DNA of 64,000 nt from Anaerolineae bacterium (lineage in GTDB: Bacteria; Chloroflexota; Anaerolineae; 4572-78; J111). The translations under genes and the position numbers were made by a program. The stretch's first letter is position 1; each line of letters begins with the position of its first letter. The DNA lies in the NCBI GenBank assembly GCA_022071955.1, contig JAJVIM010000039.1, positions 62,001 to 126,000 of the forward strand, read 5' to 3'. The notes beneath the pieces are model-generated. The model had not been told where the DNA came from, ran no database searches, and saw only the letters and a list, made by a program, of their open reading frames with translations. Of this stretch, positions 1 through 11,007 are shown piece after piece.

Positions 1-13
1 CATCAAAATAGAA

Positions 14-42
14 TTGGCAAAAGCTATCCGTGTTGCTATAAT
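14..42 (+). promoter_or_regulatory. Sigma-70-type promoter
   Basis: TTGGCA (14-19), a 17-nt spacer and a perfect TATAAT (37-42) lie about 90 nt before the first gene. That gene has a GAAGGAG ribosome binding site near 113-119. Confidence 0.65.
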
Positions 43-131
43 AGCTCGACTGCTGCAACACCTGATATTAATTGGGAACCTATCAGGATTTTAGCACGTT
101 GCGCAATTTTGTGAAGGAGAACGATTAACCC

Positions 132-773
132 ATGCGCAAATGGGCCTTATCTGAATTTGCCAACCACGCCCGGCGATTTTTTTTTGACCGCGCCTCGTTA
201 CATTTGCTTATTCTGTTTGCGGCTGCGCTGCTGGTAACCCTGCTTATTACCGATAACAGCGCTCTGGCCGAGGCGCTGTTCCAGTCGCCGGCGTCACCGG
301 TGGAACAGCCATTGCAACCCCAGGCCGTGCCGCCGCAACCGCAGTCGGTGCCGCCGCAACCGCAGTCGGTGCAGCCACAACCGCAACCGGTTCAGCCGCA
401 ACCGCAACCGGCGCAGCAACAGCCGGTGCCGCAGCCGCAGCCGGGTGAAGCGCCGGTTGCCCCACAGCCCGCCGCCGGCGAGAGCCAACCCGTTCAACCC
501 AATCCCGCCGAGGGCGCTCCGGCTGTTGAACCAGCGCCGCCGCCTTTGCCGGCCCAGCAGCGCCAATCACCGCCGGACCGAACCCGGGCAACTGAGGACC
601 CCAATTCGTCAAACCTAACCGTGGACCAGGCCGAGTTTATTGACACGGTAGTGGTGAGCCTGGCCTGGGTGTGGCTTTGTTGCGGGGTTATTCTAATTTT
701 ACTCATTCCGCTGGCCTTTTTGTTCCTGCACATTCGGGGACGCAGTAAAATCAGCAAAGAGGAACAAACTTAG
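132..773 (+). CDS. Proline/glutamine-rich membrane protein of unknown function
   Basis: This is a 213-residue protein of no recognised family. A hydrophobic segment near residues 22-42 acts as a signal anchor. It is followed by a low-complexity linker (about residues 50-140) of PQP and PQS repeats, encoded by visible 18-nt DNA repeats near 325-412. A second hydrophobic segment lies at about 172-200 and a short charged tail ends the protein. Both ends are therefore in the membrane, with an extended, probably extracytoplasmic, proline-rich linker between them. The start is supported by GAAGGAG about 12 nt upstream. It precedes the glycosyltransferase by 22 nt and may be cotranscribed with it. 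The antisense frames through the repeat are compositional artefacts. The function is unknown. Confidence 0.75.
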   Translation: MRKWALSEFANHARRFFFDRASLHLLILFAAALLVTLLITDNSALAEALFQSPASPVEQPLQPQAVPPQPQSVPPQPQSVQPQPQPVQPQPQPAQQQPVPQPQPGEAPVAPQPAAGESQPVQPNPAEGAPAVEPAPPPLPAQQRQSPPDRTRATEDPNSSNLTVDQAEFIDTVVVSLAWVWLCCGVILILLIPLAFLFLHIRGRSKISKEEQT

Positions 774-795
774 CGCCAGCCGGTTGTATTGAATT

Positions 796-2295
796 TTGAC
801 CGCCAAAAAATCATCTGCCAATCCATTAGCCTCAAAAAAGGCGGCCCGGTGGGCCTTGTTGGGTCTCACCTGGGTCGCTTTTTTGTTGCGCGTGCCGGGG
901 CTGGCCGGCCAAAGCCTGTGGCGCGATGAAGTGGATAGCCTCTATTTTGCCGGGTGGGAGCTGAGGCTGCTGCTGGAGCAGCTAACCGCCACCGGCCACA
1001 ACGGGCCGCTTTACTATTTGCTGCTGCGGCCGTGGCTGCAACTGACCGGCGCCACTGAGTTTGCCCTACGCTATCCCTCGGCATTGATGGGCACGCTGGC
1101 CGTGCCGCTGGGCTACACGCTGGTGCGGCAGCTCGGCCTGAGCCGTCGCGCCGGGCTGCTGCTGAGCCTGCTGCTGGCAACGTCGCCGTATCTGGTGTGG
1201 TACAGCCAGGAAGGCAAAATGTACACCCTGCTGCTGGTGATGGTGATGCTGGCCGTAATTGCCCACACCAGGGCGCTGGCCGGCGAGGGTGCTCGCTGGT
1301 GGGGTGTGTTTGTGCTGGCCACGACGCTGTCGTTTTATCTGCACATTTTGGCCCCGATGATGCTGCCGGTGTACGGGGCGGCGGCGCTGATTTTTTTCTC
1401 GCAAACCCGGCGGCGCTGGCGAGGCTGGCTGGCCAGCATGGCCTGTTTGACGCTGCCGTACCTGCCGCTGGTCATCTGGCAGGCGTCGATGTTTCGGGCC
1501 GGGGTGAGCCAGGGCCATCCTTTTTACCCGTTTAAACAACAGTTTTCTTTGCTGCTTGAGCTTTACAGCGGCGGCCTCATAAAATTTGCCGGGCCAACCG
1601 GGCTGGTGCTGGTGGTATTTTTGCTGCTGGCCGGATTATTTCTGGTCAACCCCCGCGCCCGCGCCGAAGCCTACACCCTGCGCCGGCGGCTGCTGCTGGC
1701 GGCGTGGCTGCTGCTGCCGCCGCTGGCCATTTATCTGATTTCGCTGCGGGTGCCGGTTTTTGAGGACCGGTACGTAATTTACATCACGCCGGCGTTTTAT
1801 CTGCTCCTCGCGCTGGGCCTGATTTTGATCCGGCATCACGCCCGCTGGCTGGCCGGCCTCTGTTTGGGCTTGCTTTTGGCCCTCAATTTGCTGGGTATCT
1901 GGCAGCAGCAGCGCCAGCCCATCAAAGCCGACTTTCGGGCCGCGGCGGCCTACCTGGCCCAGCAGCCCACTCGCCCGCAGGCCATCATCATCCAGATTCC
2001 CTACCTCAAACGCACCTTTGATTATTACTACCGGGCCGAATACAAATTTTTGGAGGGGTTGTGGACTAACGGCGGCAAACCTCCGGCGGAAGTGGACCGC
2101 GATATGCTCGGCCTGACCGCCGGCCTGCCGGAGGTGTGGCTGGTGGTCTCCGAGGAGGCGTCGTGGGACAGCCGCCAGTTGATGCGCTCGTGGCTCAACC
2201 AGCATGCGTCGCTGGCCGGCGAAGCGCATTTTATGCGGGTTGACGTGTACCACTACCGCTTCGCTTCCGGCAATATCGATGCCTCGGCCAACTAG
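796..2295 (+). CDS. GT39/ArnT-like membrane glycosyltransferase
   Basis: This 499-residue polytopic protein has about 10-12 hydrophobic segments and the N-terminal extracytoplasmic signature SLWRDE (D44-E45), typical of the dolichyl-phosphate-mannose/ArnT/PMT superfamily (GT39, GT83). Members transfer a sugar from a polyprenyl-phosphate donor to lipid, protein or glycan outside the membrane; the acid in the DE motif acts as base. The sequence ISLRVPVFEDRYVIYITPAF, near two thirds of the length, also matches this family. The start is a TTG with a weak ribosome binding site, but an in-frame stop lies just upstream. Donor and acceptor cannot be read from the sequence. Confidence 0.8.
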   Translation: MTAKKSSANPLASKKAARWALLGLTWVAFLLRVPGLAGQSLWRDEVDSLYFAGWELRLLLEQLTATGHNGPLYYLLLRPWLQLTGATEFALRYPSALMGTLAVPLGYTLVRQLGLSRRAGLLLSLLLATSPYLVWYSQEGKMYTLLLVMVMLAVIAHTRALAGEGARWWGVFVLATTLSFYLHILAPMMLPVYGAAALIFFSQTRRRWRGWLASMACLTLPYLPLVIWQASMFRAGVSQGHPFYPFKQQFSLLLELYSGGLIKFAGPTGLVLVVFLLLAGLFLVNPRARAEAYTLRRRLLLAAWLLLPPLAIYLISLRVPVFEDRYVIYITPAFYLLLALGLILIRHHARWLAGLCLGLLLALNLLGIWQQQRQPIKADFRAAAAYLAQQPTRPQAIIIQIPYLKRTFDYYYRAEYKFLEGLWTNGGKPPAEVDRDMLGLTAGLPEVWLVVSEEASWDSRQLMRSWLNQHASLAGEAHFMRVDVYHYRFASGNIDASAN

Positions 2296-2372
2296 CGCTT
2301 TTGGGGGGTTGTCAGCGGCTGGTAAGGCTGGTATACTGACTCCTGCCAAAATTGTAATTGGATCAGGTGGGC

Positions 2373-5300
2373 GTGAGTACAAATCTGTCAGTTCCCGTTT
2401 GGGAAATATTGGATCAAATAGATTCGGCCTTAAACGCCGATACCCCGTTTGACGAGCAGATTCAGTCAGTCAACCATATTTTAATTGAAGCGCTCAATGT
2501 TGACGCCATTTGGTGCAAATCCTATCCACCGCTGCCGCCGGCGGCCTGCGGGGTAGTGAAAACGCCGCTGAGTATGGCTCCCCATGCCGAAATTTGCCTG
2601 TCTGACCAGGGCTGCAACGGCGCGGCGACGGGCAGCACCCTGCTGGATAAAGCCGTGGCCGGCCAGCGCCCGCTGTTCATTTCTGCGCCGGAAGATGGCC
2701 ATTTTGACGCCGATTTGGGCGACACGCTATTTAAAACATTTGGCGCGATGCCCACGGCCATTATTCCGCTGGTGGCCAGCCAAACCACCTGGGGCGCGCT
2801 GGTAACCGGCCAAACCGAGTCCGGCCAGCTTTCTGCCGAACAACGAAGCCTGCTGCTGCTGTTGAGCAAGCATCTGGCGACCACCCTGCACCAGCGCCAC
2901 CTGCTCAATGTGGCCCGTCGCCACACCGATACCTTTGCTACCCTCACCCAAATTGCCCAAACCATCACCTCCAGCCTTGATATTGATGATGTTATCCAGC
3001 GCACTATGGCCGGGATCAACACCGTTTTGGATGTTGAGGCCGGGTCGCTGCTGCTGGTTGATGAGCACAGCGGCGAACTTTATTTTAAAATCACCCTGCG
3101 TGGCGAAAACAAGCAGATCACATCCTTCCGGTTGCGGCCTGGCGAGGGCATTGCCGGGTGGGTGGTAACCCACAACCAGCCGACCATTGTCAACGCGCCG
3201 GCCAGCGACCCCCGTTTTTCCAGCAAAATTGATCGGGCCATTGGCTTTACTACCAGAATGCTGCTGTGCGCGCCGCTGATTGTGCAGGGCAAGCCCATCG
3301 GCGCGCTGGAGGTGCTCAACAAACGCAGCGGCCCGTTCAACCAGACCGACCAAAATCTGCTGGTGTCGATGGCCGCCTCGCTGGGGATTGCCCTCAAAAA
3401 CGCCATGCTGTACGATACCGCCCAGGCCCGCGCCCACAAAAATGAAGTCATCAACCAGGTGACTACCGCCATTAACGCCGGGCATGGCCTGTCGGACACG
3501 GCCCGGTTGATTTTTAACCAGCTTGGCCGGCTGCTGGATTTTCAGCACGTCAGCCTGTCGATCATCGGCTCCGGCAAAACAATTTCGCAATGGTTGTTTG
3601 ACGAAACCGGCGCGCATGCCGCCAATGACCCGGCCAGCATCGAGTTGGCGGGTTCAAAATTGGCCCGGCTCATCGACGCCGGCGGCAGCTACGTTGAAAC
3701 TGAAGCGCCGGCCACGGCCATATTTGCCGATGATGAAATTTTGCGCGCCCACCGCGTCAACTCCCGGCTGACCATTTTATTGGATACCGGCGGCCAGCCG
3801 TTTGGCGCGCTCACGCTGGGCCATCGCCGGCCCAACGCCTTTGGCCCCGCCGATGTGACGCTGCTGGAGCAGTTTGCGCCCCATTTGGCTATCGTTATTG
3901 AAAAAGCCATGCTGCTCGACAACATGGCCCAGCACACCGGCGAACTCCACACCCTCAACCGGCTCAGCGAAATGCTGGTCTCCAGCATCGATCTGCCCGG
4001 CATTGTTGAAACTACCGTTAATATGCTGCCCAAAATTTTGCCCAGCGATGTGCAGGGCGTGGCCATTGCCGGCGAAGATGGCATTCATTTGGGGTTGGCC
4101 CTGCCCCAGGATTTTGCTCAAACCGAGCAGGTCAGGCAGACCATTTTGGCTACCCTGGCCGAAGTGAGCCAGGATTACAACCCGGCCTCGGCGTCGGCCA
4201 AAATTGTGGCCGGCAACCCGCCCGTTTCGCCGGATTGGACGCCGGGCAGCGCCCTGTCGCTGCCTGTTTTAACCCACTACGGCGCCGAAGGCGTGATTTA
4301 CGCCGCCGCCAACCGCGCCGAAAGTTTTGACGGCAATTTTCTGCGCGTGTTCTCGCTGCTGGTCTCGCAGATTTCGGCGGCCGTAGAAAATGCCCGCCTG
4401 TTCCAGCAGGTTGAACAGGAACGCGCCCGGCTGGCCTCGATTTTGGCCAGCAGCACCGATGCTGTGCTGGTGGTCAACCGCAGCGGCCGGATTGTGCTCG
4501 ATAACCCTGCCGCGTGGACCATTATGGGCGTCAGTGAGTCGCAGCGCGGCCGCCGCCTCACCGAAGTGACCCGGCTGGAGCGGCTCATCAACCTGTTTAA
4601 CATTGCCATCAGAGATGGCGAAACCACCGGTGAAATCCCGCTCGATGATGGCCGCACTTTTTTTGCCAATCTGTCGCCGGTGGCAGCCGGGGCGGTGGGG
4701 GTGATTGGCTGGGTGGCCACCATGCAGGATGTGAGCCACTTTAAAGCCCTGGAACAGCTCAAAGACGAATTTGTCAGCACCGTCTCACACGATCTGCGCT
4801 CGCCGCTATCGGGCATTTTGATTGCCACCCGGCTGATTGAGCAGGTAGGCGACGTGACCGCGGAGCAGCGCGAACTGCTCGATCTGGTTGACCGGCGAGT
4901 GCGCAACATGGGTGATCTGATTGATAATCTGCTCGATGTGGGCCGCATCGAAGCCGGTATGGACATGGGGCTGGAGCCATGCGACATCTCGGAAATTGCC
5001 ACCGAGGTGGCGCTCACCCTGGCCCCACAGGCCACCGATAAAGGGCTGGCCCTCAATACAGATTTTGACCACAGCCTGCCCGCCGTGATGGCCAACCCCT
5101 ACCGCTTGCAGCAGGTAGCTCACAACCTGCTGGGAAACGCCATAAAATATACCCCAAGTGGGGGCACAATTACCGGCCGAACTTTCCTCCACAGCAACGA
5201 AGTCCGTTTTCAGGTTACCGACTCCGGTTCTGGCATCCCCGCCAGCGACCAACCCCACATTTTTGAAAAATTCTACCGGGTCAAAGGCGAACACGTGACC

Positions 5301-5429
5301 GGCATCAAAGGTACCGGCCTGGGGCTGGCTATTGTCAAGGGCATTGTCGAAAAACTTGGCGGCCGGATTTGGGTTGAAAGCGTGTTCGGCGAAGGCAGTA
5401 CCTTCACTGTAGCGTTCCCCTATCAGTAA
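2373..5429 (+). CDS. Multi-GAF/PAS sensor histidine kinase
   Basis: This is a soluble hybrid-type sensor kinase of about 1018 residues with no membrane segment. Four successive GAF-like domains occupy roughly residues 5-175, 190-345, 360-515 and 530-685. The second is the clearest (GEGIAGWVV, then APLIVQGKPIGALEVLN). A PAS domain follows (about 690-790), introduced by QVEQERARLASIL. Next come the HisKA dimerisation/phosphoacceptor motif VSHDLRSPL (His near 805) and a HATPase_c domain with N box NLLGNAIKY, G1 DSGSGIP, F box IFEKFYR and G2 GTGLGLAI. It presumably autophosphorylates and passes phosphate to a response regulator, but none is encoded next to it. GTG at 2373 follows AGGTGG at a good distance. 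A TTG at 2358 in the same frame has no ribosome binding site. Confidence 0.88.
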   Translation: MSTNLSVPVWEILDQIDSALNADTPFDEQIQSVNHILIEALNVDAIWCKSYPPLPPAACGVVKTPLSMAPHAEICLSDQGCNGAATGSTLLDKAVAGQRPLFISAPEDGHFDADLGDTLFKTFGAMPTAIIPLVASQTTWGALVTGQTESGQLSAEQRSLLLLLSKHLATTLHQRHLLNVARRHTDTFATLTQIAQTITSSLDIDDVIQRTMAGINTVLDVEAGSLLLVDEHSGELYFKITLRGENKQITSFRLRPGEGIAGWVVTHNQPTIVNAPASDPRFSSKIDRAIGFTTRMLLCAPLIVQGKPIGALEVLNKRSGPFNQTDQNLLVSMAASLGIALKNAMLYDTAQARAHKNEVINQVTTAINAGHGLSDTARLIFNQLGRLLDFQHVSLSIIGSGKTISQWLFDETGAHAANDPASIELAGSKLARLIDAGGSYVETEAPATAIFADDEILRAHRVNSRLTILLDTGGQPFGALTLGHRRPNAFGPADVTLLEQFAPHLAIVIEKAMLLDNMAQHTGELHTLNRLSEMLVSSIDLPGIVETTVNMLPKILPSDVQGVAIAGEDGIHLGLALPQDFAQTEQVRQTILATLAEVSQDYNPASASAKIVAGNPPVSPDWTPGSALSLPVLTHYGAEGVIYAAANRAESFDGNFLRVFSLLVSQISAAVENARLFQQVEQERARLASILASSTDAVLVVNRSGRIVLDNPAAWTIMGVSESQRGRRLTEVTRLERLINLFNIAIRDGETTGEIPLDDGRTFFANLSPVAAGAVGVIGWVATMQDVSHFKALEQLKDEFVSTVSHDLRSPLSGILIATRLIEQVGDVTAEQRELLDLVDRRVRNMGDLIDNLLDVGRIEAGMDMGLEPCDISEIATEVALTLAPQATDKGLALNTDFDHSLPAVMANPYRLQQVAHNLLGNAIKYTPSGGTITGRTFLHSNEVRFQVTDSGSGIPASDQPHIFEKFYRVKGEHVTGIKGTGLGLAIVKGIVEKLGGRIWVESVFGEGSTFTVAFPYQ

Positions 5430-5476
5430 ATTCTTAAACTTTCCCCTAATTTTTAAAACTTTATTGCCGAAAACTA

Positions 5477-5505
5477 TTGTCAGCAATCGGATTTTAGTGC
5501 ATAAT
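5477..5505 (+). promoter_or_regulatory. Promoter of the mrp operon
   Basis: TTGTCA (5477-5482), a 17-nt spacer and CATAAT (5500-5505) stand 45 nt before the mrpA start, in the only sizeable gap upstream of the operon. Confidence 0.6.
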
Positions 5506-5550
5506 ACCTCCAATTTTTGCACCCCAACAATAGCTATAAGGTAGAAACAT

Positions 5551-7977
5551 ATGGTTCTAGCCGCAGTTTTATCTGGATTTGTGCTGGCAGTTTTTGCTCC
5601 CTGGATTAATAAAATGGCTCGCGGTGCGGCGGGCTGGATCCTGGCGCTGCTCCCCCTCGGATTATTCATCTATTTTGCCAACTTCATCAGCCCCATCGCC
5701 GAAGGTGAAACCTTCATCTTTTCCACGGCCTGGGTGCCGGCCATCAACATTAATTTGTCCTTTAATGTCGATGGCCTCAGCCTGCTGTTTGCGCTGATCA
5801 TCACCGGCATTGGGGCGTTGGTAATTATCTATGGGGGCGGCTACCTGGCCCACGATGAATTTGTGGGGCGTTTTTACGTGTATATTTTGATGTTCATGGC
5901 CTCGATGCTGGGCGTGGTGCTCTCTGATAATGTGCTGACCCTCTTCATTTTTTGGGAACTGACCAGCATCACCTCCTATATGCTCATTGGCTACTACCAC
6001 GAAAAAGAGGAGTCGCGGGCGGCGGCGTTGCAGGCGTTGCTGGTGACCGGCCTCGGCGGGTTGGCCCTGCTGGCCGGGCTGGTGATGATGGCTGTTGTCG
6101 GCGGCAGTTGGGAAATTTCAGAGTTGCTGACCCGCGGTGATGTGCTGCGCGGCAGCAACCTGTACCTGCCCATACTGACGCTGGTGCTGCTGGGCGCGTT
6201 CACCAAATCGGCCCAGTTTCCGTTCCACTTCTGGCTGCCCAACGCAATGGCCGCGCCCGCGCCCGTGAGCACCTACCTGCACGCGGCTACAATGGTCAAA
6301 GCCGGCATTTATTTGATGGCCCGCATGAGTCCGGCGCTCGGCGGCACGGAGGCCTGGCTCTACACGGTGACAATTTTTGGGGCCATCACCATGCTGCTGG
6401 CGGCGCATTTGGCCTGGCAGCAGTTTGACCTCAAACGGATTCTGGCCTATTCCACGGTCAGCGCGTTGGGCATTTTAACCATGCTGCTGGGGGTGGGCAG
6501 CCACACCGCCGTTGAAGCCGCGGTGGTCTTTTTAATGGTCCACTCGCTGTACAAAGGCTCGCTGTTTATGGTGGCCGGCGCGGTTGACCACGAAACCGGC
6601 ACCCGTTTCATCGACAAGCTGGGCGGGCTGCGCCGGCTTATGCCGATCACCGCCGCCATCGCCGTACTGGCCGGCCTGTCGATGTCGGGCATCCCGCCGT
6701 TTCTGGGTTTTGTCGGCAAAGAACTTATTTACGAAGCCACCACCAAAACCGAATTCAGCGCGGCGCTGCTCACCCTGGTTGGCTTTCTCACCAACGGCCT
6801 CACCATTACCGCCGCTTTAATGGTGATGGTTAAACCGTTTTTTGGGCCGGTGGTAGACACCCCCAAACATGCCCACGAAGCCCCGCTGAGCATGTGGCTG
6901 GGGCCGGCCATTTTGGCCGGTTTGGGGCTGTTATTGGGGCTGGCCGCCGGCCCGCTGGGTGAGCTGATTGTCTCGCCGGTGGCCTCGGCCATTACCGCTG
7001 AGGAAATTCATGCCCACGTGGCCCTGTGGCACGGCTTTTCGCTGCTGCTGGTGCTGAGCGCCGTCACCATTGCTTTTGGTCTGCTGGTTTACTGGCAGCG
7101 AGGCGCGCTGCAAAAACTGGCCGCGCCGGGCAATATTGTTTCCACCTGGGGGCCGGAGCGGATGTACGGCTGGACGGTCGATGGCACGCTGGCCTTTGGC
7201 CGCTGGCAAACCCGCCTGCTTCAGAGTGGTTATCTGCGCAACTACCTGCTCATCATCATTGCCAGCACGGTTGGCGCGGCCTTTTACACGCTGGCCCGCT
7301 ACGATGTTTTTGCCACCAACATTCTCTTCCGTCCCATCGATGTAACCTGGTACGAGGGCCTGTTTATGGTGATGATTGTGGCCGGGGCGATTATGGTGGT
7401 TCTGAGCAAATCCCGGCTGGCGGCGGTGGCGGCGTTGGGGGTGGTTGGCTACGGCGTGGCCATCATTTTTGTCTTTTTTGGCGCGCCAGACCTGGCCATG
7501 ACCCAGTTTTCCATTGAAACGCTGAGCGTGATTTTGCTGGTGTTGGTGCTGTACCGGCTGCCCCGGTTTGTCTCGTTTACGCGTAGTAAAATGGCCCACG
7601 TTGTTGATATTACCGCCGCCGTAACCGGCGGGTTGGTGATGACGCTGCTGGTGCTGTTTGTCACGGCCCTGCCGGCCAACTCGCGGCTGGCGCCCTACTT
7701 TGCCGAAACCAGCTACCTGCTGGCCCACGGTCACAACGTGGTCAACGTAATTCTGGTTGATTTTCGCGGCTTTGACACGATGGGCGAAATCACCGTGTTG
7801 GGGCTGGCGGCTATCGGCGTGTTTGGGCTGCTCAAGCTGCGGCTGGAGCAAAACACCGAGCCGGTGGCCCCGCGCGAACGGCTGGCCCGCACCCGCACCT
7901 CTACCGATGTGTTCCCGGTGATGAGCCGGGAAAATGAAGATGCTGTTTTAGCTTCATCCAAGGAGAAGAGCTTATGA
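5551..7977 (+). CDS. mrpA: Na+/H+ antiporter subunit A (MrpA/MnhA)
   Basis: This is the large 808-residue subunit of the multisubunit Mrp cation/proton antiporter, related to NuoL of complex I. The core has about 14 membrane segments, with [20 protein letters not shown], the conserved lysine region [19 protein letters not shown], and [20 protein letters not shown], all hallmark proton-antiporter (Proton_antipo_M) motifs. The C-terminal third (from about residue 590) is the extra MrpA-specific domain containing the DUF4040/MbhD-like stretch [13 protein letters not shown]. The length is normal for MrpA. The stop overlaps mrpB by 4 nt (ATGA). In the complex it forms the main proton pathway for sodium extrusion and alkaline pH tolerance. 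Confidence 0.95.
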   Translation: MVLAAVLSGFVLAVFAPWINKMARGAAGWILALLPLGLFIYFANFISPIAEGETFIFSTAWVPAININLSFNVDGLSLLFALIITGIGALVIIYGGGYLAHDEFVGRFYVYILMFMASMLGVVLSDNVLTLFIFWELTSITSYMLIGYYHEKEESRAAALQALLVTGLGGLALLAGLVMMAVVGGSWEISELLTRGDVLRGSNLYLPILTLVLLGAFTKSAQFPFHFWLPNAMAAPAPVSTYLHAATMVKAGIYLMARMSPALGGTEAWLYTVTIFGAITMLLAAHLAWQQFDLKRILAYSTVSALGILTMLLGVGSHTAVEAAVVFLMVHSLYKGSLFMVAGAVDHETGTRFIDKLGGLRRLMPITAAIAVLAGLSMSGIPPFLGFVGKELIYEATTKTEFSAALLTLVGFLTNGLTITAALMVMVKPFFGPVVDTPKHAHEAPLSMWLGPAILAGLGLLLGLAAGPLGELIVSPVASAITAEEIHAHVALWHGFSLLLVLSAVTIAFGLLVYWQRGALQKLAAPGNIVSTWGPERMYGWTVDGTLAFGRWQTRLLQSGYLRNYLLIIIASTVGAAFYTLARYDVFATNILFRPIDVTWYEGLFMVMIVAGAIMVVLSKSRLAAVAALGVVGYGVAIIFVFFGAPDLAMTQFSIETLSVILLVLVLYRLPRFVSFTRSKMAHVVDITAAVTGGLVMTLLVLFVTALPANSRLAPYFAETSYLLAHGHNVVNVILVDFRGFDTMGEITVLGLAAIGVFGLLKLRLEQNTEPVAPRERLARTRTSTDVFPVMSRENEDAVLASSKEKSL

Positions 7978-8387
7978 CCACTGTCATTTTAGCTACCGCA
8001 ACCCGCTACATGCTGCCGCTGCTCTTATTGTTTTCTGTGTTTTTGCTGCTGCGCGGCCACAGCGAACCGGGCGGCGGCTTTGTCGGTGGGCTGGTGGCGG
8101 CCGCTTCATTTGCCTTTTACGCCTTTGCTTACGGGGTGCAGGAAGCCCGGCGGGCGCTGCGGGTTGACCCCAAAGTGCTGATCGGCGTGGGCTTGTTGCT
8201 GGCGGTGAGCAGCGCCACATTGTCGCTGCTGCTGGGCATGCCGTTTATGACCGGCCTGTGGACCAAAGGCTCGTACTTTGTGTTTGGCCACATCGGCACG
8301 CCTTTTATTTTTGATGTGGGGGTTTACCTCGACGTGCTGGGCGTGATCCTGCTAATTGTCTTTTCGCTGGCGGAAGGAGAGCAATAA
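7974..8387 (+). CDS. mrpB: Na+/H+ antiporter subunit B (MrpB/MnhB)
   Basis: This is a 137-residue, four-helix membrane subunit with the MnhB signature [17 protein letters not shown] near the N-terminus and the C-terminal [17 protein letters not shown]. The start is preceded by AAGGAGA and overlaps the mrpA stop; its own stop overlaps the ATG of mrpC by one base. It is needed for assembly of the Mrp complex in the cytoplasmic membrane. Confidence 0.94.
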   Translation: MTTVILATATRYMLPLLLLFSVFLLLRGHSEPGGGFVGGLVAAASFAFYAFAYGVQEARRALRVDPKVLIGVGLLLAVSSATLSLLLGMPFMTGLWTKGSYFVFGHIGTPFIFDVGVYLDVLGVILLIVFSLAEGEQ

Positions 8388-8740
8388 TGGAAGTTTTACT
8401 GGCTGTTGTTGTGGGAGTGCTGTACGCCACCGGCTTTTACATGATTATGCGCCACAGTATTTTTAAGCTGATATTGGGCCTGGGCCTGCTGGGCCACGCG
8501 GCCAACCTGCTCATCTTTTCGATTGGCCGGGTAACTCGCGGCGTGCCGCCGGTGATGCCGCACGGCCACGATGTGCTCACTCCGCCCTATGCCGACCCGC
8601 TGCCCCAGGCGTTCATTTTAACGGCCATCGTTATTGGTTTTGGGGTGCAGGCGTTTGCCACAGTGCTGGTTAAGCGCGCTTACCAGACTGTCGGCACCGA
8701 TAATTTTGACGAAATGATCAGCACCGACCTGCCGTCGTAA
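8387..8740 (+). CDS. mrpC: Na+/H+ antiporter subunit C (MrpC/MnhC, NuoK-like)
   Basis: This 117-residue protein has three membrane helices and is homologous to NuoK/MnhC. It shows [20 protein letters not shown] and the downstream [20 protein letters not shown], which carries the conserved ALTAIVI-type helix. AAGGAGAG precedes the ATG. It lies between mrpB and mrpD in the canonical operon order. Confidence 0.94.
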   Translation: MEVLLAVVVGVLYATGFYMIMRHSIFKLILGLGLLGHAANLLIFSIGRVTRGVPPVMPHGHDVLTPPYADPLPQAFILTAIVIGFGVQAFATVLVKRAYQTVGTDNFDEMISTDLPS

Positions 8741-8762
8741 TTCGGCAAAGACAGGAATTTAT

Positions 8763-10268
8763 ATGAACATTCTGGTAGTTCTCCCCATTGTTATACCGTT
8801 TACCACCGGCATCATCCTGATATTAGCCTGGAACAACCGCCCGTTTCAGCGGATTTTCAGCGTGATTGGCGCCGCGGCTCTGCTGATTACCGGCCTGGCC
8901 TTGCTGTACACCGTGTGGAATTACGGCATTCAGGTAATGCAGATGGGCGGCTGGCCCGCGCCGTTTGGCATCACCCTTGTGGCCGATTTGCTCAGTGCGA
9001 TTATGGTGATTTTGGGCGGGTTGATGGGCCTGTCGGTGGCGGTGTACTCGCTGGCCAGCATGGATGAAGAGCGCGAGATGTTTGGCTATTACCCGCTGCT
9101 GCACATTTTGCTGATGGGCATTAGCGGCTCGTTCCTCACCGGCGATCTGTTTAACCTGTACGTTTGGTTTGAGGTAATGCTGATGTCGTCGTTTGTACTG
9201 CTGGCGCTGGGCGGCGAACGCGGCCAGCTCGAAGGCGGCATCAAATATGTTACGCTCAACCTCATTTCATCGGCGGTGTTTCTGGCGGCGGTGGGCACCA
9301 TTTACGCCCTGCTCGGCACGGTCAACATGGCCGATCTGGCCATTCAGGCTCGCAACAGCGATCAGGCCGGGCTGGTGCAGGTGCTCGGTATTATGTTTTT
9401 GGTGGCCTTTGGCATCAAAGCGGCCATCTTCCCTCTCTTTTTCTGGCTGCCGTCATCGTACCATACCCCGCCGGTGGCTGTCTCGGCCATTTTTGCCGGG
9501 CTGCTGACCAAGGTTGGGGTGTACACCCTCATTCGCGTCTTCACCCTGATTTTTGTGCTGGATGTGGGTTACACCCACAACATTATTTTGGCGCTGGCCG
9601 GTTTTACAATGGTCAGCGGCGTGCTCGGTGCGGCCACCCAAAACGAATTCCGCCGCATTCTCTCGTTTCACATTATCAGCCAGATTGGCTACATGATTAT
9701 GGGGTTGGGATTGTACACACCGCTGGCGCTGGCCGGCTCGGTGTTTTACATTACCCATCACATTGTGGTTAAAACCAACCTGTTTTTGGTGAGCGGTGTG
9801 GTTCACCGGCTGCGCGGCTCGTACCAGTTGAAAAAACTGGGCGGGGTGTATCGCCTCCACCCGATGCTGGGGGTGCTGTTCCTTATCCCGGCCTTTTCGC
9901 TGGCCGGCGTGCCGCCGCTGTCCGGGTTTTGGGCCAAATTCGCCCTCATCCGCGCCGGCATCGATACCCACAGCTACATTGTGGTGGCGGCGGCGCTGGT
10001 GGTGAGCCTGCTCACCCTGTTTTCGATGACCAAAATCTGGGCCGAGGTCTTTTGGAAGGCCGACCCCAACCCCGACTCCGCCGAGGATCAACCCCTGACC
10101 AGTTTAACGTACTATCTGGTGCCGGTTATCACCCTGGCGCTGATTACTGTGGTCATCGGCCTGTTTGCCCAGCCGTTTTTTGCGGTGGCCGTCCGCGCCG
10201 CCGAACAGTTGCTCAATCCCGCTGAATACATTCAAGCCGTTAACCCGCTTGTGGGAGGGTCGCTATGA
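8763..10268 (+). CDS. mrpD: Na+/H+ antiporter subunit D (MrpD/MnhD)
   Basis: This 501-residue polytopic NuoM/NuoN-like subunit carries the second proton channel of the complex. It shows [19 protein letters not shown] (conserved glutamate in TM5), [20 protein letters not shown] (conserved lysine) and a long antiporter core with [17 protein letters not shown]. The length is typical for MrpD. A GACAGGAA ribosome binding site lies just upstream. The end overlaps mrpE by 4 nt. Confidence 0.95.
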   Translation: MNILVVLPIVIPFTTGIILILAWNNRPFQRIFSVIGAAALLITGLALLYTVWNYGIQVMQMGGWPAPFGITLVADLLSAIMVILGGLMGLSVAVYSLASMDEEREMFGYYPLLHILLMGISGSFLTGDLFNLYVWFEVMLMSSFVLLALGGERGQLEGGIKYVTLNLISSAVFLAAVGTIYALLGTVNMADLAIQARNSDQAGLVQVLGIMFLVAFGIKAAIFPLFFWLPSSYHTPPVAVSAIFAGLLTKVGVYTLIRVFTLIFVLDVGYTHNIILALAGFTMVSGVLGAATQNEFRRILSFHIISQIGYMIMGLGLYTPLALAGSVFYITHHIVVKTNLFLVSGVVHRLRGSYQLKKLGGVYRLHPMLGVLFLIPAFSLAGVPPLSGFWAKFALIRAGIDTHSYIVVAAALVVSLLTLFSMTKIWAEVFWKADPNPDSAEDQPLTSLTYYLVPVITLALITVVIGLFAQPFFAVAVRAAEQLLNPAEYIQAVNPLVGGSL

Positions 10269-10738
10269 TTTTCTTTTTGCTCAACGTGCTGCTGGCGCTG
10301 GCCTGGGCGGCGCTCGTTGGCGATTTTACGCCGATGAATTTGCTGGCCGGTTTCATTTTTGGCTACGCCGCCCTGTGGATTATGCAGTTTGTGATGCAGT
10401 CATCCAATTACTTTGGCAAATTTCTGCAAATTGCCCTGTTTGTGCCCTACTTTTTGTGGGAATTAGTTAAAGCCAACGTGCGCATGGCCTATCACGTGTT
10501 GATGCCGCTGAACAAGCTGCGCCCCGGCGTGATCGGCATCCCGCTGGATATTACCACCGACGCCCAGATTACTATGTTGGCGAACATGATCACGCTCACG
10601 CCGGGCACGCTCAGCCTGGATGTGTCGACCGACCGGCGGGTGCTGTACGTTCACAATTTTGTGGTTGATGATCCCGAAGCGTTTCGGCAGGAAATCAAAA
10701 ACGGTTTTGAGCGCAAAGTGCTGGAGGTTACCCGCTAA
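10265..10738 (+). CDS. mrpE: Na+/H+ antiporter subunit E (MrpE/MnhE)
   Basis: This is a 157-residue subunit of the MNHE family. Two to three N-terminal helices are followed by a cytoplasmic tail with the family motif [15 protein letters not shown] and then [10 protein letters not shown]. It overlaps both neighbours (GTGATG-type couplings), so translation of mrpD-E-F-G is likely coupled. Confidence 0.93.
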   Translation: MIFFLLNVLLALAWAALVGDFTPMNLLAGFIFGYAALWIMQFVMQSSNYFGKFLQIALFVPYFLWELVKANVRMAYHVLMPLNKLRPGVIGIPLDITTDAQITMLANMITLTPGTLSLDVSTDRRVLYVHNFVVDDPEAFRQEIKNGFERKVLEVTR

Positions 10739-11007
10739 TGATCAATGCCGCTGCAATGTATTTCTTTTTGCCGATGATGGTTTTGGCCGTGGTTATCAGT
10801 TTTATCCGGCTGGTGCGTGGCCCCAGCCTGCCCGACCGGGTAGTGGCGCTGGATTTGATGACTACGCTCGGTATTGCCGTGATCGCCGTGTACGCGATGG
10901 CCTTTAACCAGCCTATCTTCATCGATATTGCCGTGGTTGTGGCCCTGATTTCATTTTTGGGCACAATTGCCTTTGCCTACTATGTGTACAGAAGGGTAGA
11001 CCAATGA
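10738..11007 (+). CDS. mrpF: Na+/H+ antiporter subunit F (MrpF/MnhF)
   Basis: This is an 89-residue, three-helix subunit. The signature RLVRGPSLPDRVVALDL, between the first and second helices, is diagnostic of MrpF. The ATG overlaps the mrpE stop by one base and the end overlaps mrpG by 4 nt. Confidence 0.93.
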   Translation: MINAAAMYFFLPMMVLAVVISFIRLVRGPSLPDRVVALDLMTTLGIAVIAVYAMAFNQPIFIDIAVVVALISFLGTIAFAYYVYRRVDQ